Source: an uncultured Tateyamaria sp.
GTDB lineage: Bacteria; Pseudomonadota; Alphaproteobacteria; Rhodobacterales; Rhodobacteraceae
DNA length: 64,000 bases
Assembly: GCF_947503385.1 (NCBI RefSeq)
Contig: NZ_CANNDO010000004.1
Coordinates: 62,001 to 126,000 of the forward strand
Direction of reading: 5' to 3'
Under the pieces are notes generated by a model, which saw nothing but the letters and a program-made list of their open reading frames with translations, was not told the DNA's origin and did no database searches. Positions 18,102-26,721 of the stretch are shown here, piece by piece; position 1 is the stretch's first letter, and every line of letters starts with the position of its first letter. The position numbers were made by a program, and so were the translations under genes.

Positions 18102-19422
18102 CATCCTCCTCCCCGCTCTTGGCGTCACCGGCATTGTGCTGGGGGCCGCCTACGGCATATCGCAAAAAGGGTACGGCGCGGACAAGATCGCCTCGTTGGA
18201 AACCCGTGTCGAGCAGGTCGAAACCAACGCAAGCGCTGCGGCGGCCAATGCTGCCAAAGCAACCGCACAGGCCGAGGCCGAAGCGGCCCGTGCCGCAGAA
18301 TTGCAGGAACAGGTGGCCCAAGTCATGGCCAAAGCGCAGGAACAGCGCGCCAGTGCTGCGCTGACCGCCCCTGCCCCGGCGCGCGATGGCGGGTTTGGTC
18401 TGGGCCGCGCGGCCCTGCCCGAGGAAATCGCTGCGTGGGACGTGGACGTTCTGCCTGACGGGCGTGGCCTGCCCGAGGGCAGCGGCGATGTCTGGACGGG
18501 CGAAGAGGTGTTTGTCGATTACTGTGCCGCCTGCCACGGCGACTTTGCCGAAGGGGTGGACAACTGGCCGGTACTGGCCGGCGGGTTCGACACGCTGGGC
18601 GACAAGGATCCGGTCAAGACCGTGGGCAGCTACTGGCCCTACCTGTCCACCGTGTTCGACTATGTCCACCGCTCCATGCCCTTTGGCGGGGCGGGCACAC
18701 TGACGGCAGACGAAACCTATGCCATTGTGGCCTATATCCTTTATTCCAACGACATGGTCGACGACGATTTCGTGCTAAGCCGCGACACGTTCCTTGATGT
18801 CGAGATGCACAATGCCGATGGCTTTGTGGTCGATGACCGGCCCGACCTCGAATACGCCGAATGGCGCGCCGAGCCTTGCATGGAAGCCTGCAAGGACGAG
18901 GCGCGGATCACCATGCGCTCGGTCTTTTTGGTGGAGACCCCCCCCAAGGGCGGCTCAAACTCGGTCCCGAACATGGCGAGCGTGGACGGCCTGCCGACCT
19001 TTTCCGCCGACGGCCCGTCCTTTGTCCCTGCGGCGGCGCCAAAGCCCGAAGTCGCCGCTGCACCGGCCCCTGCCCCAACAGAAACAGTCGCCAGCGCCGA
19101 TGACGTCCTGCTGAAGCACGGTGAAAAAGTGTTCAAGAAATGCGCCGCCTGCCATGCGGTGGGGGACGGTGCCAGAAACAAATCCGGCCCACAACTGAAC
19201 GGCCTCATCGGGCGCGCGATGGGCGGCGTCGATGGGTTCAAATACTCGGACGGGTTCATCGCCGCCGCTGCCGAAGGCCGCTCATGGACCGCCGAGGAAC
19301 TGGCCGCCTTTCTCGCCAAACCCAAAGCCTACATGAAAGGCACCAAAATGGCCTTTGCCGGTCTGAAGAAGGACGAGGACATCGCTGCCATCACCGCCTA
19401 TCTGGAAAGTTTTGGCGAATGA
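18085..19422 (+). CDS. soxD: SoxD, dihaem cytochrome c of SoxCD, with N-terminal anchor and coiled coil
   Basis: A 445-residue cytochrome. Residues 8-25 form a hydrophobic N-terminal helix. They are followed by a long Ala/Glu/Gln-rich stretch (about 32-95) that reads as a coiled coil, and only then the first haem site Cys147-Cys150-His151. A Pro/Ala linker (about 315-335) leads to a second cytochrome domain with Cys353-Cys356-His357. It accepts electrons from SoxC. The start overlaps soxC by 17 bases. No clear signal-peptidase site follows the first helix, so it may stay membrane-anchored, unlike a freely soluble SoxD. Confidence 0.93.
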   Translation: MSKSPNILLPALGVTGIVLGAAYGISQKGYGADKIASLETRVEQVETNASAAAANAAKATAQAEAEAARAAELQEQVAQVMAKAQEQRASAALTAPAPARDGGFGLGRAALPEEIAAWDVDVLPDGRGLPEGSGDVWTGEEVFVDYCAACHGDFAEGVDNWPVLAGGFDTLGDKDPVKTVGSYWPYLSTVFDYVHRSMPFGGAGTLTADETYAIVAYILYSNDMVDDDFVLSRDTFLDVEMHNADGFVVDDRPDLEYAEWRAEPCMEACKDEARITMRSVFLVETPPKGGSNSVPNMASVDGLPTFSADGPSFVPAAAPKPEVAAAPAPAPTETVASADDVLLKHGEKVFKKCAACHAVGDGARNKSGPQLNGLIGRAMGGVDGFKYSDGFIAAAAEGRSWTAEELAAFLAKPKAYMKGTKMAFAGLKKDEDIAAITAYLESFGE

Positions 19423-20129
19423 TGCGCGGGCCGCTCAGGCACCTTGCGGGGTTTGCCCTGCTTGGGCTGGTGGCCCAATCGGTCTGCGCGGACACCGGCG
19501 ACATTGCCGCCGGTGAACAGGTGTTTCAACAGTGCAAAGGCTGCCATCAGGTTGGTGCAGGCGCCAAACATCGCAGCGGCCCACACCTGAACGGCCTGTT
19601 CGGACGCAAGGCGGCGGGGCTTGACGATTTCCGTTATTCCAAGAGCTTTCAGCGCGCCGGTGCTGGCGGGCTGGAATGGCACGCCGACACGCTGGACGTC
19701 TTTCTCGAAAACCCACGCGCCATGGCCACCGGAACACGGATGAGCTTTCGCGGACTGAAAAACCCGGAGGATCGGGCCAATCTGATCGTCTACCTGCGCC
19801 AGTTTTCGGATGATCCGGCCAATATCCCCGAGGCGGACCCCACCGCGACCGGCGTCGACCATGACCTTGATCCCGCCATCCTCGCGCTCGTGGGCGACCC
19901 GGAATATGGCGAATACCTCAGCGGCGAATGCACGACATGCCATCAGGCGACGGGCGGCGATGACGGCATTCCGTCCATCACGCTCTGGCCCGAAGATCAA
20001 TTCGTCGTGGCCATGCACGCCTACAAGACCAAGCAACGCAACCATCCGGTGATGCAGATGATCGCCGGGCGGTTGGGAGACGAAGAGATTGCGGCGCTCG
20101 CTGCGCATTTCACAAACCTCGAGAATTGA
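19419..20129 (+). CDS. soxE: SoxE, dihaem c-type cytochrome
   Basis: A 236-residue secreted dihaem cytochrome with a signal peptide cut near Ala24. Haem sites are Cys39-Cys42-His43 and Cys171-Cys174-His175. The first half resembles class I cytochrome c, including a Met in TGTRMSFRG. It probably works as the electron acceptor of SoxF, by analogy with the cytochrome subunit of flavocytochrome c. The start ATG 19419 overlaps the soxD stop by 4 bases. Confidence 0.88.
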   Translation: MMRGPLRHLAGFALLGLVAQSVCADTGDIAAGEQVFQQCKGCHQVGAGAKHRSGPHLNGLFGRKAAGLDDFRYSKSFQRAGAGGLEWHADTLDVFLENPRAMATGTRMSFRGLKNPEDRANLIVYLRQFSDDPANIPEADPTATGVDHDLDPAILALVGDPEYGEYLSGECTTCHQATGGDDGIPSITLWPEDQFVVAMHAYKTKQRNHPVMQMIAGRLGDEEIAALAAHFTNLEN

Positions 20130-20153
20130 GGCGATCCTAGGGAGGAGACCACC

Positions 20154-21428
20154 ATGACTTTTGACAGACGGACATTTCTTGGAACTTCTGCCGTTGCTGC
20201 GGCAAGTCTTGCCGCGCCAATGGTGCTGGCCGACGGACACGGCAAACCACGTGTCGTCGTGATCGGGGGGGGTGCAGGCGGCGCCACGGCGGCACGCTAC
20301 ATTGCCAAGGACAGCAAAGGCGCGGTGGATGTCACCCTGATCGAGCCCACGCGCACCTATTACACCTGCTTTTTCTCCAACCTCTATCTGGGCGGGTTCA
20401 AAGAGATCGACGAGATCGGCCACAGCTACGGCGGTCTTGCCGCGGGTGGTGTGAACGTCGTGCATGACTGGGCCGTGGGCGTGGACCGCGATGCCAAAAC
20501 CGTGTCACTGGCGGGCGGCGCGTCGCTGAAATATGACAAGCTGATCCTGAGCCCCGGTATCGACTTTGTCGACATGGCCGTGCCCGGCTGGGACGTCTCG
20601 GCGCAGAACGCCATGCCCCACGCCTACAAGGCCGGTTCGCAAACCGAACTGCTCAAGGCGCAACTGGCCGCGATGCCCGAAGGCGGCACGTTCGCCATGG
20701 TTGCGCCGCCGAACCCATACCGCTGCCCCCCCGGCCCATACGAACGGGTGTCGATGGTGGCCCACTACCTCAAGACCAACAACCCGACGGCCAAGATCAT
20801 CGTGGCCGACCCCAAGCCGAAATTCTCGAAAATGGCGCTGTTCCAAGAAGGCTGGAACAACCATTACGCGGGCATGATCGACTGGATCGGCGAAGACTTT
20901 GGCGGCGGCAGCGTGTCAGTTGATCCAGCGGCCATGACTGTCACCATCGACGGCGAGGAGACCAAAGTTGACGTGGCCAATGTGATCCCGGCGATGAAGG
21001 CCGGGCGCATCGCTGATCTGGCCGGTGTGACCGATGGCAACTGGGCGCCGGTGAACGCCGCCGACATGTCAACCAAGGCCGACCCGGATGTCTACGTTCT
21101 GGGCGATGCGAGCCAGCAGGGCGACATGCCCAAATCCGGCTTTTCCGCCAACAGCCAGGCCAAGGTCTGCGCCAACGCGGTGCGCGGGGCGTTGACCGGA
21201 TCCAAAGTGTTCCCGGCCAAGTTCTCGAACACGTGCTGGTCGCTGATCGACACCAATGACGGCGTGAAGGTGGGCGCGACCTACGAGGCGACAGAGGAAA
21301 AGATCGCCAAGGTCGACGGGTTCATCAGCCAAACGGGTGAAACCGCGGATATCCGCAAGGCCACTTACGAAGAATCCGAAGGCTGGTACGCAGGTATCAC
21401 CGCCGACATGTTCGGCGCAAAAGCCTGA
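20154..21428 (+). CDS. soxF: SoxF, flavocytochrome c sulfide dehydrogenase FAD subunit
   Basis: A 424-residue periplasmic flavoprotein with a Tat signal (DRRTFLGTSAVAAAS) and an FAD Rossmann motif VVVIGGGAGGATAARYI at 34-50. Cys190 (in NPYRCPPGPYERV) and Cys360 (in FSNTCWSLID) are the best candidates for the redox disulfide that attacks sulfide in FccB-type enzymes. Cys71 and Cys338 are also present. It oxidises sulfide and passes electrons to SoxE. A GGGAGGAGA ribosome site precedes it and a strong hairpin follows. Confidence 0.93.
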   Translation: MTFDRRTFLGTSAVAAASLAAPMVLADGHGKPRVVVIGGGAGGATAARYIAKDSKGAVDVTLIEPTRTYYTCFFSNLYLGGFKEIDEIGHSYGGLAAGGVNVVHDWAVGVDRDAKTVSLAGGASLKYDKLILSPGIDFVDMAVPGWDVSAQNAMPHAYKAGSQTELLKAQLAAMPEGGTFAMVAPPNPYRCPPGPYERVSMVAHYLKTNNPTAKIIVADPKPKFSKMALFQEGWNNHYAGMIDWIGEDFGGGSVSVDPAAMTVTIDGEETKVDVANVIPAMKAGRIADLAGVTDGNWAPVNAADMSTKADPDVYVLGDASQQGDMPKSGFSANSQAKVCANAVRGALTGSKVFPAKFSNTCWSLIDTNDGVKVGATYEATEEKIAKVDGFISQTGETADIRKATYEESEGWYAGITADMFGAKA

Positions 21429-21434
21429 GAAAAT

Positions 21435-21466
21435 GGCGGGGCGTTGATCGATCTCAACGCCCCGCC
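21435..21466 (+). terminator. Perfect 13-bp hairpin after soxF
   Basis: GGCGGGGCGTTGA (21435-21447) pairs perfectly with TCAACGCCCCGCC (21454-21466) over a 6-base loop. No T run follows, so it may act as a pausing, RNA-stabilising or Rho-assisted element rather than a simple intrinsic terminator. It separates soxF from the DUF302-hemA pair. Confidence 0.65.
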
Positions 21467-21507
21467 CCCGGATTGGGGCGATACTGGGCTACGTTCAGGA
21501 GGATCAG

Positions 21508-21939
21508 ATGAAACACACCATTCTTGCCATCGCTCTCGGCCTTGCTGCCGGTGCCGCCCATGCCGAAGATGCCATTGTCGTGCCCTTTGACGGCAGCTTT
21601 GACGACGCCACCTTTGCCGTCGAAAGCGCCATCGTCGACCGGGGGCTGGTCATCGACTATGTCAGCCACGTGGGCGACATGCTCAACCGCACCGGGTCCG
21701 ATGTGGGCAGTGAAACGAAACTCTTTGAAGCAGCGGACATCTTCATATTCTGCTCTGCGGTTCTGTCTCGCGAGGTGATGGAAGCCGACCCAATGAACAT
21801 CGCGCACTGCCCCTATGGCATCTTTGTTGCAGAACGCGACGGCGCGGTCATGGTTGGCTACCGCGACTACCCCGATGGCGAGATGGCCAAGGTCGAGGAC
21901 CTGTTGCAAAGCATTGTCGCTGAGGCTGTCGAGAACTGA
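21508..21939 (+). CDS. Secreted DUF302 domain protein
   Basis: A 143-residue protein with a signal peptide (cut near Ala18) and a DUF302 fold region ([52 protein letters not shown]). DUF302 proteins are found near sulfur-oxidation and redox genes, but no activity is established. Two cysteines remain in the mature part (FIFCSAV and IAHCPYG). It has a GGAGGA ribosome site, and its stop shares a base with the hemA start, so the two are co-translated. Function unknown. Confidence 0.8.
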   Translation: MKHTILAIALGLAAGAAHAEDAIVVPFDGSFDDATFAVESAIVDRGLVIDYVSHVGDMLNRTGSDVGSETKLFEAADIFIFCSAVLSREVMEADPMNIAHCPYGIFVAERDGAVMVGYRDYPDGEMAKVEDLLQSIVAEAVEN

Positions 21940-23156
21940 TGAACTACCAGACCTTCTTCCGGTCCGAACTGGACCGTTTGCGCGACGACGGGAATTACCG
22001 CGACTTTGCCGAACTTGAGCGGCACCGCGGCGCGTTCCCCTCCGCCACCTGCCACAACGGACCGGGAGAGGTCACGATCTGGTGTTCCAATGACTACCTC
22101 GGGATGGGCCAGCACCCCGCGGTGCTTGGCGCGATGCACACCGCGCTGGACCGCACCGGCGCAGGTGCGGGGGGCACGCGCAACATATCGGGCACAACCC
22201 ATGACCACGTGTTGCTGGAGGCGGAACTGGCCGACTTGCATGGCAAGGAGGCCGCGTTGCTGTTCACCTCTGGATACGTGTCCAACTGGGCCGCCCTTGG
22301 TACGCTGGGCGCGCGCATTCCGGGGCTGACCATCCTGTCGGACGCGTTGAACCACGCCTCGATGATCGAGGGCATCCGGCATTCCAAAGCCGCGCGGGTG
22401 ATCTGGAAGCACAACGACCTTGCCGATCTTGAGGCGCGACTGGCCGCCCTGCCCCTTGATGCCCCCAAGCTGATCGCCTTTGAATCCGTCTATTCCATGG
22501 ACGGCGACATCGCCCCCATAGCCGCGATTTGCGATCTCGCTGACCGCTACAACGCGATGACCTATCTCGACGAGGTGCACGCTGTCGGTCTTTACGGCCC
22601 GCGCGGCGGCGGCATTGCCGAACGAGAGGGCCTCATGGACCGGCTGACGGTGATCGAAGGCACACTGGGCAAGGCGTTTGGCGTCATGGGCGGCTATATC
22701 GCGGCCAGCGCCGAACTGTGTGACTTTGTGCGCTCATTTGCCAGCGGGTTCATCTTTACCACCGCACTGCCCCCGGCGGTGGCGGCGGGTGCTGCGGCAT
22801 CAATCCGGCATCTGAAATCAAGCGCCACAGAACGCAACGCGCATCAGGCGCGCGTGACCGATGTGCGCGCGCGGCTTGATGCCATTGGCCTTCCGCATAT
22901 CGACAATCCGAGCCACATCATCCCGGTGATGGTGGGCGACCCGGTCAAATGCAAGTTCATCTCGGACAGGCTGCTGCACGACCACGGGATATATATTCAG
23001 CCGATCAACTACCCGACCGTGCCCAAAGGCACCGAACGGCTGCGCATCACACCTTCACCTGTGCATACGGCGGCGGATGTGGACCGGCTGGTTGCCGCGC
23101 TTGAAACGCTGTGGACGCAATGCCAGCTGTCGCGCCTGCCCGTCGCCGCACAATAG
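21939..23156 (+). CDS. hemA: 5-aminolevulinate synthase
   Basis: A 405-residue pyridoxal-phosphate enzyme that condenses glycine with succinyl-CoA to 5-aminolevulinate, the first step of haem synthesis in alphaproteobacteria. The PLP lysine is Lys245 in EGTLGKAFG; the glycine-rich [12 protein letters not shown] and [11 protein letters not shown] motifs are intact. It is translationally coupled to the DUF302 gene and sits at the end of the sox arm, next to genes for several c-type cytochromes. It is probably a second ALAS that raises haem supply when sox is induced. It ends 7 bases from the convergent soxT2. Confidence 0.95.
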   Translation: MNYQTFFRSELDRLRDDGNYRDFAELERHRGAFPSATCHNGPGEVTIWCSNDYLGMGQHPAVLGAMHTALDRTGAGAGGTRNISGTTHDHVLLEAELADLHGKEAALLFTSGYVSNWAALGTLGARIPGLTILSDALNHASMIEGIRHSKAARVIWKHNDLADLEARLAALPLDAPKLIAFESVYSMDGDIAPIAAICDLADRYNAMTYLDEVHAVGLYGPRGGGIAEREGLMDRLTVIEGTLGKAFGVMGGYIAASAELCDFVRSFASGFIFTTALPPAVAAGAAASIRHLKSSATERNAHQARVTDVRARLDAIGLPHIDNPSHIIPVMVGDPVKCKFISDRLLHDHGIYIQPINYPTVPKGTERLRITPSPVHTAADVDRLVAALETLWTQCQLSRLPVAAQ

Positions 23157-23163
23157 AGCCCGG

Positions 23164-24237
23164 TCAGGCCAGCCCGACCGCGCCTGCCCCGGACATCAGC
23201 CGGTGCGTGACCATCGCGCCGATCCACATGCAGAACACCGCAAGCCACGCGGTCAGCGCCATGATGGACCCGCCAGCCATGCCCGCGCCAACGGCACAGC
23301 CTCCGGCGAGCATACTGCCAAACCCCATGAGCACCCCACCGACCAGATAGCGTTCCATCGGGGTATCCGCATCGAACCGCTGGACGCGCGCCTCGCGTCG
23401 GATCACCGCCCCAGCCAGCGCACCGCAAAAGACACCGGCAACAAGGCCCAATCCAAAACCGGCCACGAGGTTCGGTGCACTGACCAGCGCCATAAGCGTG
23501 TCGGTTGAAGGGCCTGTGAAGGTGACGGATTGCACCGGCACAACCTCGAAAGACGCCTGCGCAACGGCAAAGGTCCCGTACCACCCGGCAAAGACCGCAA
23601 GGCCGACCAGCGCCGCAGCCACGAGATCCGCAACCGGCACACGCTGCTTTATGCCAAAGGCCAGTGCCCCGAGCAGCACAACAGCGGCGGTACCCGCGAC
23701 AAGGGACGCCCGGATGTTCAGTACCGCGAGCAGGCTGCGCCCGTCTCCGCCCGGCACGGTCCACAGCAGCGCCAGCGCCTCGCGCGCCGGAGCCAGCGCG
23801 CCGCTCAGCGACGCTTGAGCCACGATGGTGACGACCAACCCGGTGATGATGGCGCGCAGGTTGCCCGTCGCCGACAACACCAGCAAACGGCTGACGCATC
23901 CACGCGCGAGGATCATACCCACCCCGAACATCATCCCGCCGATAATGGCCCCCGACAGGCTGCCCGTGGCAGCAAGCTGTCGCGCCCCACTTGTGTCCAG
24001 CACCCCCAGCAGGCCCGCGCCCTGCACCGCCAGCAGCGCCGCGCAAAACGCAACGAGCCAAACCGCGATGCGCGGTCCGGGTCGGCCTTCGGCCAGTTCG
24101 ACCGTTGCAGCGCGCAAGCAAAACCGCGATTGCAGTGCAGCACCCCCAAAGAGCAGCCCAACCAACACGCCAACAGCGCACATCAAGGCCAGTTCACCAA
24201 AGCGATCTATCAGGGTTTCCATCGTCCGCGCCCGCAT
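23164..24237 (-). CDS. YeeE/YedE family transporter, second SoxT-like protein
   Basis: A 357-residue polytopic membrane protein with the YeeE/YedE cysteine motifs SRFCLRAATVE, ARGCVSRLL and AGGCAVGAGMAGG. It is divergent in sequence from the SoxT at 9473 but has the same layout. It is last in a minus-strand operon behind the two metallo-beta-lactamase-fold genes, whose promoter carries a perfect SoxR-type operator. Expected role is import or export of thiosulfate or another sulfur species. Start uncertain (24237 or 24222); neither has a strong ribosome site. Confidence 0.85.
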   Translation of the reverse strand: MRARTMETLIDRFGELALMCAVGVLVGLLFGGAALQSRFCLRAATVELAEGRPGPRIAVWLVAFCAALLAVQGAGLLGVLDTSGARQLAATGSLSGAIIGGMMFGVGMILARGCVSRLLVLSATGNLRAIITGLVVTIVAQASLSGALAPAREALALLWTVPGGDGRSLLAVLNIRASLVAGTAAVVLLGALAFGIKQRVPVADLVAAALVGLAVFAGWYGTFAVAQASFEVVPVQSVTFTGPSTDTLMALVSAPNLVAGFGLGLVAGVFCGALAGAVIRREARVQRFDADTPMERYLVGGVLMGFGSMLAGGCAVGAGMAGGSIMALTAWLAVFCMWIGAMVTHRLMSGAGAVGLA

Positions 24238-24308
24238 GATTGGTCATGTGGGCACGTTCTGCACCGTTCCGCTGCCCGGAACCTTGACCCAGCGCAAACC
24301 GGGATTGG

Positions 24309-25253
24309 TTATTCGAACTCCATCTGTTCGTAGACGCGGCCCGCGTTGCGGGTGGCCAGTTCTTCGAACGTGTCGAGATGTGCAAAGGCGCTCTGGTCGA
24401 CATAGTAGGCGTCCGCCAGATCACCGCCCGCGTCCAGATGCGCGCCCACCACTGTCCGCAGGTGCATCAGGTAGTCGCGCGTGTAGCGGCGCACCTGTGC
24501 CATGTTGGTCGGATGACCGTGACCGGGAATGACGTAAGTGGCACCCAGCGGCTCAAAGCAACAGTCCCACGTCTCGATCCAGTCGAACACGATCGTGTCC
24601 TCGAATATCGGCAGCATCCGTTCGTGAAACGCCATGTCGCCCGCAATCACCATGCCCTGCTCGGGCAGCCAGACCTGCGTGTCGCCGGGACCGTGCGCCG
24701 GGCCAAGGTGCAGCACCTCTATCCGGAAATCGCCCATCTCGATGATTTCCTTGTCTTCGAAGGTGCGCGTCGGCGGCGCGACAAACGTGCCTTCTGCCTT
24801 GTCCCGGTTGTAGCGCTTCATGTTCTCCAGAATGCGGTTGCCGCGTTCCTCTATCTCATGGGCGGCGTCCACATGGGCAAGGATCGGCACGCCCTGTTCG
24901 GCCCAATAGGAATTGCCAAGCATCGCGTGCCCCTGCCCGTTTTCGTCGATCACGAGCCGGACGGGCTGGTCGGTGATGGCCTTGATTTCGTCATGCAGCG
25001 CCTTGGCCAGCAGGTAGGCGGCACCGCCGTTGATGACGATCACACCGTCGCCTGTGACGATAAAGCTGAGGTTGTTGTTGTGGCCGCTGTTTTCATAGGT
25101 GGGCGGTGCTGTGGCCCCGATAGCGGACCAGACATGCGGGATCACCTCCACCGGTTTGGAATAGAGCACCGAACCCGGATACTGGTCCGCAATGTCCTCA
25201 CTGGCCCCCGCAGGGGCCGCACACAGCGCCAAGACGGCCAGCAGCCGCCTCAT
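24309..25253 (-). CDS. SoxH-like metallo-beta-lactamase-fold protein with degenerate metal motif
   Basis: A 314-residue secreted protein (signal peptide to about Ala17). Downstream MBL motifs are present: His187 and Asp191 in GPAHGPGDTQVW, Asp206 in VIAGD, and His245/His247 in VIPGHGHPTN. The first motif, normally HxHxDH, reads ENGQGHAML at 104-112, so three of the four usual ligands are replaced and only one displaced His remains. It may bind a single metal or none. Its start overlaps the upstream Tat-exported MBL gene by 4 bases. Similar genes (soxG, soxH) flank sox clusters in Paracoccus; the reaction is unknown. Confidence 0.8.
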   Translation of the reverse strand: MRRLLAVLALCAAPAGASEDIADQYPGSVLYSKPVEVIPHVWSAIGATAPPTYENSGHNNNLSFIVTGDGVIVINGGAAYLLAKALHDEIKAITDQPVRLVIDENGQGHAMLGNSYWAEQGVPILAHVDAAHEIEERGNRILENMKRYNRDKAEGTFVAPPTRTFEDKEIIEMGDFRIEVLHLGPAHGPGDTQVWLPEQGMVIAGDMAFHERMLPIFEDTIVFDWIETWDCCFEPLGATYVIPGHGHPTNMAQVRRYTRDYLMHLRTVVGAHLDAGGDLADAYYVDQSAFAHLDTFEELATRNAGRVYEQMEFE

Positions 25254-26164
25254 GCCGCACCCGGTACAAACACGAACCCCTCCGCTGCCCGGTCAACCCG
25301 GCCCATGCCCCCGCCCGGCAGGTGAAAGCCCACAATCTGCATCTGTTCGGAGGTGATCCGGTCAAACAGCATTCTGCGGGTATCGGCGGCCATCCCGCCG
25401 TCCTGATCTGACCCGCTGATCCACTCCGGCTTGCGGAACGCCACATGATGATTGCCAATGGCGTCCCCAAGCACCAGCGCGCTTTGCGATCCGTCGCGGA
25501 TTTCGAAACTCATATGTCCCGGTGTGTGTCCGGGCGTGGAAACCGCTGCAATGCCCGGCAGGACCTCTTGTCCGTCCTCAAACAGCACAACGCTGTCCGC
25601 AATCGCCTCCATCCGGCGTTTGGCCCCGACGGCAAAGGCAGCGCGCGCCTCACCAATGGTATTCACGGTGTCCGGGTCCCACCAATAGTCCCATTCGGCT
25701 CGGCCCATCATATACGTCGCCTCGTAAAACAGCGGCTCGTCAAAGTCGTCCAGCAAACCCCATATGTGATCGGGATGGGCATGGGTGAACACGACATGGG
25801 TGATATCCTCGGGTGCCAGTCCGACCGCCGCGAGGCTGTCGACAATTGTGCCCGCCGATGGCATGAAATCCGGCCCGGACCCCACGTCGAACAGCACCGT
25901 CCGGTCGCCGTCCTGATAAAGCGCGAGATTGCATTCCGGTGTCAGCCGGTCCCACGACAACCCGAATTCGGTGAGGATCGGCTGGAGCTCCCCGGCGGGC
26001 ATGGGTTCAAAGATGAAACTGCCCGGCAGCAACAGGCTGCCATCGCTGACCGTCGTCAGTGTCCCGGACCCGACACTGGCCTGCAAAACGCGTGGGGCCA
26101 GTGCCGTGGCCGCCGCGGAAAACGCCCCACCCCGCGCAAGGAAAGATCGTCGGCTGAAGTCCAT
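25250..26164 (-). CDS. Tat-exported metallo-beta-lactamase-fold hydrolase (SoxG-like)
   Basis: A 304-residue protein with a Tat signal (FSRRSFLARGGAFSAAATALA) and an intact binuclear metal motif THAHPDH (His128, His130, Asp132, His133). It continues with STPGHTPGHMSF, LVLGDAIGNHH and VGFHLPGG. It could hydrolyse a thioester, persulfide or sulfenyl-ester intermediate in the periplasm, but the substrate is unknown. It is the first gene of the soxGH-like/soxT2 operon; the start has AGGGGG seven bases upstream and a perfect ATTC-N8-GAAT palindrome just before that. Confidence 0.85.
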   Translation of the reverse strand: MDFSRRSFLARGGAFSAAATALAPRVLQASVGSGTLTTVSDGSLLLPGSFIFEPMPAGELQPILTEFGLSWDRLTPECNLALYQDGDRTVLFDVGSGPDFMPSAGTIVDSLAAVGLAPEDITHVVFTHAHPDHIWGLLDDFDEPLFYEATYMMGRAEWDYWWDPDTVNTIGEARAAFAVGAKRRMEAIADSVVLFEDGQEVLPGIAAVSTPGHTPGHMSFEIRDGSQSALVLGDAIGNHHVAFRKPEWISGSDQDGGMAADTRRMLFDRITSEQMQIVGFHLPGGGMGRVDRAAEGFVFVPGAA

Positions 26165-26179
26165 GGCACGCCCCCTTAA

Positions 26180-26195
26180 ATTCTCATATACGAAT
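26180..26195. promoter_or_regulatory. Perfect ATTC-N8-GAAT palindrome, SoxR operator of the soxGH-like operon
   Basis: ATTC, eight bases, GAAT, 15 bases upstream of the Tat-MBL start codon. A further CGAAT half site at 26201-26205 repeats the one at 26191-26195 at a 10-base (one-turn) interval. The 11-base string CGAATGTGTAC at 26191-26201 is identical to one in the soxX promoter. Together these tie this minus-strand operon to the sox regulon. Confidence 0.75.
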
Positions 26196-26514
26196 GTGTA
26201 CGAATTTCAGCACTGAGGCAAGCGCTATCCCAAAAGAACGCGTTGAGAACCCAGCAGAGACTGATCCAACCCAACCAAAGTGGTGCGCGCGTGTGGTTGC
26301 GATCCGAGGATCAGTAAATCTCCACACGGGAATAGTGTCGCGGTGTCAAAGGGGTGCAAACCCCTAGTGGGAACGCGCGTCTGGACGGTTTGGAGCCGAA
26401 ATGAGACTGACCATGCCGGCGCTTTGTGTCACGCTGTCTGCGCAGACCCAGAGTTCGGACAAACGTCCCATGGGTCTGGGCGTTCGTTGGAAACCAGATA
26501 CAAATGGGATGAAA
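26196..26514. other. Intergenic stretch, no gene seen
   Basis: Apart from the promoter-proximal half sites up to about 26205, this 319-base stretch holds nothing recognisable. The only open frame runs into the tRNA antisense and reads its conserved loop as the familiar spurious peptide GLEPRT, so it is not a gene. Confidence 0.6.
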
Positions 26515-26590
26515 TGGTGCCCCCACACGGACTCGAACCGCGGACCTACTGATTACAAATCAGTTGCTCTACCAGCTGAGCTATAGGGGC
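26515..26590 (-). tRNA. tRNA-Thr (anticodon TGT)
   Basis: A 76-base minus-strand tRNA with encoded CCA. The acceptor stem is GCCCCTA paired with TGGGGGC, the D-arm AGCTCAGCTGGTAGAGC, the anticodon stem ACTGA/TCAGT around loop TTTGTAA (anticodon TGT), and the T-arm GGTTCGAGTCC. A possible -10 hexamer TACAAT on the minus strand (26613-26608) lies 17 bases upstream. No T-rich terminator is seen downstream. Confidence 0.95.
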
Positions 26591-26721
26591 GTCGGCGGTG
26601 ACGTTTAATTGTAGTTGTCACCGGGTGCAAGATGGATTTCGCACCGGTTCAGAGGTTTTATCCGGTGAATTTTCGGCTATACGTTCAGGCCAACACTTGA
26701 CGGCAAGGCACAACCGCCCCG

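Noticed and set aside
26280-26552. 90-aa open frame overlapping tRNA-Thr
   Set aside because: It reads the antisense of the tRNA T-arm, giving the well-known false peptide GLEPRT.
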